Shown here: piece after piece, positions 7,701 through 10,841 of the stretch
How the letters are laid out: every line of letters begins with the position of its first letter
Position numbering within the stretch: position 1 is the stretch's first letter
Assembly: GCA_014874425.1 (NCBI GenBank)
Contig: JACWAG010000325.1
Span: 1-10,841, forward strand
Reading direction: 5' to 3'
Length of the DNA: 10,841 bases
Source: Syntrophaceae bacterium
GTDB taxonomy: Bacteria > Desulfobacterota > Desulfomonilia > Desulfomonilales > Desulfomonilaceae
Made by a program: the position numbers and the translations under genes
Notes under the pieces: generated by a model
Told to the model about the DNA's origin: nothing
The model's input: the letters and a program-made list of their open reading frames with translations, nothing else
Database searches by the model: none

Positions 7701-7728
7701 TTGACTCGGTGCATAAAAAAACTATAAT
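7701..7728 (+). promoter_or_regulatory. Sigma-70 type promoter of the kor operon
   Basis: TTGACT at 7701-7706 (five of six to the -35 consensus) and a perfect TATAAT at 7723-7728 are separated by 16 bases, with an A-rich stretch between them. Transcription would start near 7735, giving a leader of about 30 bases before korD. I saw no better-matched promoter by eye in the window. No operator was recognised. Confidence 0.72.
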
Positions 7729-7750
7729 ATAAAAGTTTGAACACATTATC

Positions 7751-7768
7751 GGAGCCGAAATGTTATGA
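7751..7768 (+). promoter_or_regulatory. korD ribosome binding site with overlapping two-codon ORF
   Basis: GGAG at 7751-7754 is 10 bases from the korD ATG at 7765 but only 5 bases from another ATG at 7760. That upstream ATG opens the frame ATG TTA TGA, whose stop overlaps the korD ATG. Ribosomes could start at either, or terminate and restart on the spot. Confidence 0.45.
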
Positions 7769-8103
7769 AATTCTGGCGACTGCCACTAGATTCTGAGGCG
7801 CATTCAATTCCGCACGGGACAGTACAGATTATCGAAAATCGGTGCAAAGGGTGCGGCTTTTGTATCGAGTTTTGTCCAAACGGGTGTCTCAAACAGAGCA
7901 AGCGCTTTAATATCAAGGGATATCATCCTCCAGAGGTTGTCTCTCAGGCGGAAGACTGTGTCGAATGTGGGCTTTGCAGTCTTATTTGTCCTGAGTTTGC
8001 GATTTTTGTCGAACTCAAAGAAGCCAAGGAAATCACTGAGAATGACATCCTGAAGGTTACCACGAGATACTCGCGCAAAGACAAACGCTATGTGAAGGAT
8101 TAG
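7765..8103 (+). CDS. korD: 2-oxoacid:ferredoxin oxidoreductase, delta (ferredoxin) subunit
   Basis: This 112-residue protein carries two [4Fe-4S] cluster motifs. The first is C27-C30-C33 with C37-Pro, the second C65-C68-C71 with C75-Pro. In this ferredoxin fold each cluster takes its fourth ligand from the other motif. An extra Cys lies at 41. The 26-residue N-terminal lead and the 27-residue insert between the motifs are normal for the small subunit of Kor/Por/Vor enzymes. It would pass electrons from the TPP-containing beta subunit to external ferredoxin in the cytoplasm. It is the first gene after the strong promoter at 7701 and precedes the alpha subunit by 137 bases. Assignment to the 2-oxoglutarate enzyme, and not the branched-chain or pyruvate enzyme, rests on the gene set and is less certain than the ferredoxin call. 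Confidence 0.88.
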   Translation: MKFWRLPLDSEAHSIPHGTVQIIENRCKGCGFCIEFCPNGCLKQSKRFNIKGYHPPEVVSQAEDCVECGLCSLICPEFAIFVELKEAKEITENDILKVTTRYSRKDKRYVKD

Positions 8104-8119
8104 AAGCGGGAATATCTAT

Positions 8120-8150
8120 TGGCGGTCTCAGATTTTCGTTATTATCGCCA
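8120..8150 (+). other. Hairpin in the korD-korA spacer, first
   Basis: TGGCGGT (8120-8126) can pair with ATCGCCA (8144-8150), seven pairs with one G-U, around a 17-base loop. It lies 17 bases after the korD stop. The octamer TCTCAGAT that begins at the end of its left arm (8126-8133) recurs at 8170-8177. Confidence 0.35.
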
Positions 8151-8191
8151 CGACAAATTTTATGTTTATTCTCAGATAATCTTTTCATGGG

Positions 8192-8217
8192 ACCCTTCTC
8201 AATCTTTTGAGGAGGGT
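8192..8217 (+). other. Strong hairpin in the korD-korA spacer, possible attenuator
   Basis: ACCCTTCTCAA and TTGAGGAGGGT form 11 pairs with one G-U and a four-base TCTT loop. No T-run follows, so it is not a textbook terminator. It may instead block exonucleases or pause RNA polymerase between korD and korA. The right arm contains GAGGAGGG, a Shine-Dalgarno-like sequence hidden in the stem and too far from the korA ATG to act directly. Confidence 0.5.
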
Positions 8218-8221
8218 TATT

Positions 8222-8235
8222 ACTGTAAGGACAGT
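8222..8235 (+). promoter_or_regulatory. korA: korA ribosome binding site in a small hairpin loop
   Basis: ACTGT and ACAGT form a 5-base-pair stem whose loop is AAGG. AAGGA (8227-8231) is the only plausible Shine-Dalgarno sequence for the ATG at 8241, with 9 bases between them. The site is therefore presented in, or partly closed by, a small stem-loop. Confidence 0.42.
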
Positions 8236-8240
8236 TCCAA

Positions 8241-9386
8241 ATGGGTAAAGAGCTTTTGACCGGCGAGCATTTTATACATGGTGACGCGGCTTGCGCAGAA
8301 GGCGGAATAGCTGCAGGATGCCGTTTTTTCGCCGGATATCCAATAACCCCGGCGACGGAAGTAGCGGAGCGAATGGCGCGGCGCTTACCCGAGGTTGGCG
8401 GTATATACATTCAGATGGAAGACGAAATTGGTTCCATGGCGGCGATTCTCGGCGCGTCGTGGGGTGGAGTAAAATCCATGACTGCTACGTCCGGGCCTGG
8501 TTTCTCTCTGATGATGGAAAATATTGGACTGGGCATGATGACTGAAACGCCGTGCGTAGTAGTTAATATTCAGAGGGGAGGACCATCTACCGGACTCCCA
8601 ACTCTTGTGGGTCAGGCCGATGTGATGCAGGCCCGTTGGGGGTCTCACGGTGATTACGGCTGTATAGCGCTTGCTCCATCATCCCCTCAGGAATGTTTTG
8701 ATCTGACTGTACACGCTTTCAATCTTTCGGAAATTTATCGTTTGCCGGTATTTGTCCTTGGTGATGAGGTGGTAGGTCACATGTCCGAGAAGGTTGTGAT
8801 CCCGAAGAAGGAAGACATTTTCGTAGTTGATCGTCCAATCCCGTCGATGTCCAAAGACCGTTATCTTCCTTTTGATACGGTTTCCGATATGCCGGCCCCG
8901 ATGGCTATAGCAGGCCAGGGGTATCATGCGCATGTTACGGGTTTGACTCATGATGAACGAGGTTATCCAGTAATCACCGATATTGTCCAGGAAAGGAACG
9001 TCCGCCACCTTGTCGACAAAATCAAGAACAACGCTCAGAATATTATTCGTGTAGAAACAATTGGGATAGAGGACGCTGAGGTAGTTGTAGTCGCTTATGG
9101 CTGCACGGCAAGGGTCGCCAGACAGGCGGTGGAAGACTTGAGGTCGGTCGGACACAAAGTTGGTCTTCTGAGGCTGGTGACTATATGGCCGTTCCCTTCG
9201 AGGCTGATCAGGTCGATAGCAGGAAGAGTAAGGGCTTTTGTGGTTCCTGAGATCAATTATGGCCAGGTGGCCTACGAAGTCGAACGGGCAGCCGGAGCGA
9301 CTTCTGCGGTTCTTTTACTGGCGCTTATGGGAGGATCGATTCATACTCCAGGGGAGATTGAAGAGGCCGTAGGAGAGTTTCTATAA
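8241..9386 (+). CDS. korA: 2-oxoacid:ferredoxin oxidoreductase, alpha subunit
   Basis: The protein has 381 residues, the usual length for the KorA/VorB alpha subunit. It starts MGKELLTGEHFIHGDAACAE and has the family motif GYPITPATEVAE (YPITP at 33-37), followed by MEDEIGSMAAILGASWGG and the TSGPGFSLM loop (TSGPG at 83-87), which shape the pyrimidine and CoA side of the active site. The C-terminal part, with VVVVAYGCTARVARQA, is the transketolase C-terminal-like domain. Together with the beta subunit it forms the cytoplasmic site that decarboxylates a 2-oxoacid, most likely 2-oxoglutarate, to the acyl-CoA with reduction of ferredoxin, or the reverse. The beta gene follows after 65 bases. The related branched-chain (Vor) enzyme is the main alternative for substrate. 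Confidence 0.93.
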   Translation: MGKELLTGEHFIHGDAACAEGGIAAGCRFFAGYPITPATEVAERMARRLPEVGGIYIQMEDEIGSMAAILGASWGGVKSMTATSGPGFSLMMENIGLGMMTETPCVVVNIQRGGPSTGLPTLVGQADVMQARWGSHGDYGCIALAPSSPQECFDLTVHAFNLSEIYRLPVFVLGDEVVGHMSEKVVIPKKEDIFVVDRPIPSMSKDRYLPFDTVSDMPAPMAIAGQGYHAHVTGLTHDERGYPVITDIVQERNVRHLVDKIKNNAQNIIRVETIGIEDAEVVVVAYGCTARVARQAVEDLRSVGHKVGLLRLVTIWPFPSRLIRSIAGRVRAFVVPEINYGQVAYEVERAAGATSAVLLLALMGGSIHTPGEIEEAVGEFL

Positions 9387-9394
9387 CAATTCGT

Positions 9395-9430
9395 GTTTCA
9401 AGGAGCTTTCCCCTTGAAGCGATAATATCG
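9395..9430 (+). other. Hairpin and palindrome in the korA-korB spacer
   Basis: GTTTCAAGG (9395-9403) pairs with CCTTGAAGC (9412-9420), nine pairs with one G-U, around an eight-base loop. Directly after it, CGATAATATCG (9420-9430) is an 11-base perfect inverted repeat with a central A. No T-run follows. The hairpin could stabilise or divide the korA and korB parts of the mRNA. Confidence 0.4.
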
Positions 9431-9451
9431 TGATCCAGGTTAGGAACGACG

Positions 9452-10375
9452 ATGAGAGTGCGTTGCAGGCAAGTTGAGCCATTTAACCAAGAAGCTGCGG
9501 ATGACCTGATACAAAAGGACCACGGTCTCCATCCTGACGATAAATATCTCAAACCCGGAAGAATTCCTCATATATGGTGTCCAGGCTGCGGCCTGGGGGT
9601 CGTGCTGACTACATTTATTGAAGCGATACGGAGAAATGGGCTACCAATAGACAAGTGCGCCGTGGTTTCCGGAATCGGCTGTACAGGCCGAGTCGCCGGA
9701 TATTTAGACATGGACACATACCACACTACCCACGGTAGGGCTATCCCATTCGCTACCGGTCTGGTTCTGGCCAGACCCGACACCTCTGTGACGGTTTTCT
9801 CAGGCGATGGAGATCTGTTTGCAATCGGCGGAAACCATCTGATCCATGCGGCGAGACGTAACATCAATCTTAAAGTTATCTGTGTAAACAACTTCAATTT
9901 TGGTATGACCGGCGGTCAGGTAGCTCCAACTACTCCTCTTGAAGCCAAAACATCGACTACCCCAACAGGGAACGCTGAACCAGCTTTCAATCTTCCTGCG
10001 CTAGCACATGCCGCAGGCGCTATATATGTCGCAAGGTGGACCACTTTTCATCCCCGACAATTGGTCCATTCGATTTCACAGACCCTTGAAAAAAAGGGTT
10101 TCACCTTTATAGAAGTCATCGCTCCCTGTCCTACAGGTTTTGGCAGGCCAAACAAACTGGGCTCAGGCCTCGATGAGATGAGATTCTATAGGGAGAATTC
10201 CGAGATTAAGAACGGAATGGACCCTGGTCTGGGGACGATAAAGCTTAGGGGCAAGCTAATTGTTGGGACTTTTGTCAACGAGGACCGGCCTGATTTTCTT
10301 GAAAACTACAACACGAATGTGGTCTCGAAGGTCGTCGGGAAAGGTGATAACCATGGGAAAGGGAGAGCCGCCTGA
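9452..10375 (+). CDS. korB: 2-oxoacid:ferredoxin oxidoreductase, beta (TPP-binding) subunit
   Basis: The protein has 307 residues. The IWCPGCG motif (C43, C46) and GIGCTGR (74-80, C77) supply cysteines for the [4Fe-4S] cluster that sits near the thiamine diphosphate. The TPP/Mg2+ motif runs from GDGD (118-121) to NNFNFGMTGGQ (146-156). A later CPTGFGRPN matches the family's C-terminal cysteine motif. It is the catalytic partner of the alpha subunit. The start ATG has AGGAA six bases upstream. The 26 residues before HPDDKYLKPG look longer than is usual for KorB, but no better internal start exists. The TGA overlaps the gamma subunit's ATG by one base, so the two are translationally coupled. 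Its position between alpha and gamma completes the four-gene layout D-A-B-C. Confidence 0.94.
   Translation: MRVRCRQVEPFNQEAADDLIQKDHGLHPDDKYLKPGRIPHIWCPGCGLGVVLTTFIEAIRRNGLPIDKCAVVSGIGCTGRVAGYLDMDTYHTTHGRAIPFATGLVLARPDTSVTVFSGDGDLFAIGGNHLIHAARRNINLKVICVNNFNFGMTGGQVAPTTPLEAKTSTTPTGNAEPAFNLPALAHAAGAIYVARWTTFHPRQLVHSISQTLEKKGFTFIEVIAPCPTGFGRPNKLGSGLDEMRFYRENSEIKNGMDPGLGTIKLRGKLIVGTFVNEDRPDFLENYNTNVVSKVVGKGDNHGKGRAA
10361..10367 (+). promoter_or_regulatory. korC: Ribosome binding site of korC within korB
   Basis: GGGAGAG lies at the end of korB, 7 bases before the korC ATG at 10375. With the one-base TGATG overlap it supports coupled but efficient translation of the gamma subunit. Confidence 0.55.
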
Positions 10376-10841
10376 TGGCCAAGAAAGAAATTAGAATGGC
10401 GGGGTTTGGAGGCCAAGGGATAATACTGTCCGGGCATATCCTCGGCAAAGCCGCCGCTCTTCATGAAGGGAAGAATGCGGTATTCACTCAGAGTTATGGT
10501 CCCGAAGCTCGGGGAGGATCATGCAGCGCCGACGTGGTGATCTCCGACGCAAAGATTCACTATCCTAAGGTCGTCGAACCAGATGTCCTTGTGTTGATGA
10601 GCCAGGGAGCGTGGGGCACCTACGGCGGTGTTGTGCGCGACGGAGGGGTATTGATCCTTGATGAAGATCTTGTAAAGATCGATCAGGATCCAACTGGTTT
10701 GACGGTTTATAGGGTCCCTGCTACTCGAATTGCCGAGAACATGGGGCGTCGGATTGTCGCAAACATTGTAATGCTTGGGGCTGTTACCGCATTGGGGCAA
10801 TTCGTAGCTTACGATTCCATGAAGCAGGCCGTGTTGGCGTC
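10375..10841 (+). CDS. korC: 2-oxoacid:ferredoxin oxidoreductase, gamma subunit (3' end outside window)
   Basis: The frame starts at ATG 10375 and is still open at base 10841, giving the first 155 residues of a protein usually near 180-190 residues. It opens MAKKEIRMAGFGGQGIILSG, with the GFGGQG motif at about residues 10-15. TQSYGPEARGGSCSADVVIS follows, the hallmark of Kor/Por/Vor gamma subunits, and then the PDVLVLMSQ and RIVANIVMLGA segments. It is the CoA-interacting gamma subunit that completes the complex with KorA, KorB and KorD. The one-base overlap with korB shows it belongs to the same operon. Whether more genes follow cannot be seen here. No sign of a defect is present in the visible part. 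Confidence 0.94.
   Translation, partial: MAKKEIRMAGFGGQGIILSGHILGKAAALHEGKNAVFTQSYGPEARGGSCSADVVISDAKIHYPKVVEPDVLVLMSQGAWGTYGGVVRDGGVLILDEDLVKIDQDPTGLTVYRVPATRIAENMGRRIVANIVMLGAVTALGQFVAYDSMKQAVLA

Noticed and set aside
8119..8145. Internal promoter for korA (TTGGCG-N15-TATTAT)
   Set aside because: The spacing is short and the -35 match is weak. The same bases are better explained as arms of a hairpin.
8126..8177. TCTCAGAT octamer repeated at 8126 and 8170 as a direct-repeat element
   Set aside because: Only two copies of eight bases in an AT-rich spacer, which is within chance. No array or insertion-site structure is seen.
8679..9155. 158-codon open frame on the - strand inside korA
   Set aside because: It is antisense to a well-supported conserved gene and has no recognisable domain.
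10519..10800. 93-codon open frame on the - strand at the window end
   Set aside because: It is the shadow of korC, whose GFGGQG and YGPEARGG motifs are clear.

Overview
The window reads as chromosomal DNA from an anaerobic Gram-negative bacterium, most plausibly a Desulfobacterota (former Deltaproteobacteria) of the Desulfomonile/Syntrophobacter type. This is inferred from a four-subunit 2-oxoacid:ferredoxin oxidoreductase next to a glycosyltransferase cluster, the mixed base composition and the mixed start codons. No marker gene fixes the taxon. All supported genes are on the + strand.

Region 1 (1-5816) is a surface-glycan or protein-glycosylation cluster. It holds the 3' end of a probable GT-A enzyme (1-342), a 674-residue protein with two GT4-type domains in tandem (410-2434), a GT4 enzyme overlapping it by ATGA (2431-3579), a GT2 enzyme (3607-4506) and a GT-A-like enzyme with an N-terminal coiled coil (4719-5816). 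Between the last two lies about 210 bases with only a 37-codon ORF that overlaps the GT2 stop by ATGA, possibly the remains of another gene. No sugar-nucleotide synthesis, flippase or polymerase genes are visible, so the glycan cannot be named.

Region 2 (5817-7764) holds two housekeeping-type genes: a DUF21/CBS-pair membrane protein of the CNNM/CorC family that lacks the usual C-terminal CorC/HlyC domain (6032-7066), and a UspA-type universal stress protein with an intact nucleotide-binding motif (7211-7675). Each has a good ribosome binding site.

Region 3 (7701-10841) is a korDABC-type operon: a 2x[4Fe-4S] ferredoxin subunit, the alpha subunit, the TPP-binding beta subunit and the start of the gamma subunit, which runs off the window. 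The products would oxidatively decarboxylate a 2-oxoacid (probably 2-oxoglutarate) to the acyl-CoA with reduction of ferredoxin, or run the reverse carboxylation. A near-consensus sigma-70 promoter (TTGACT-N16-TATAAT) precedes korD. The spacers korD-korA and korA-korB contain hairpins that could tune subunit ratios. beta and gamma overlap by one base.

I see no tRNA, rRNA, IS element or CRISPR array, and no clearly novel system. The best leads are the two-headed glycosyltransferase, the coiled-coil glycosyltransferase, the possible gene remnant at 4503-4718, and the leader structures of the kor operon.
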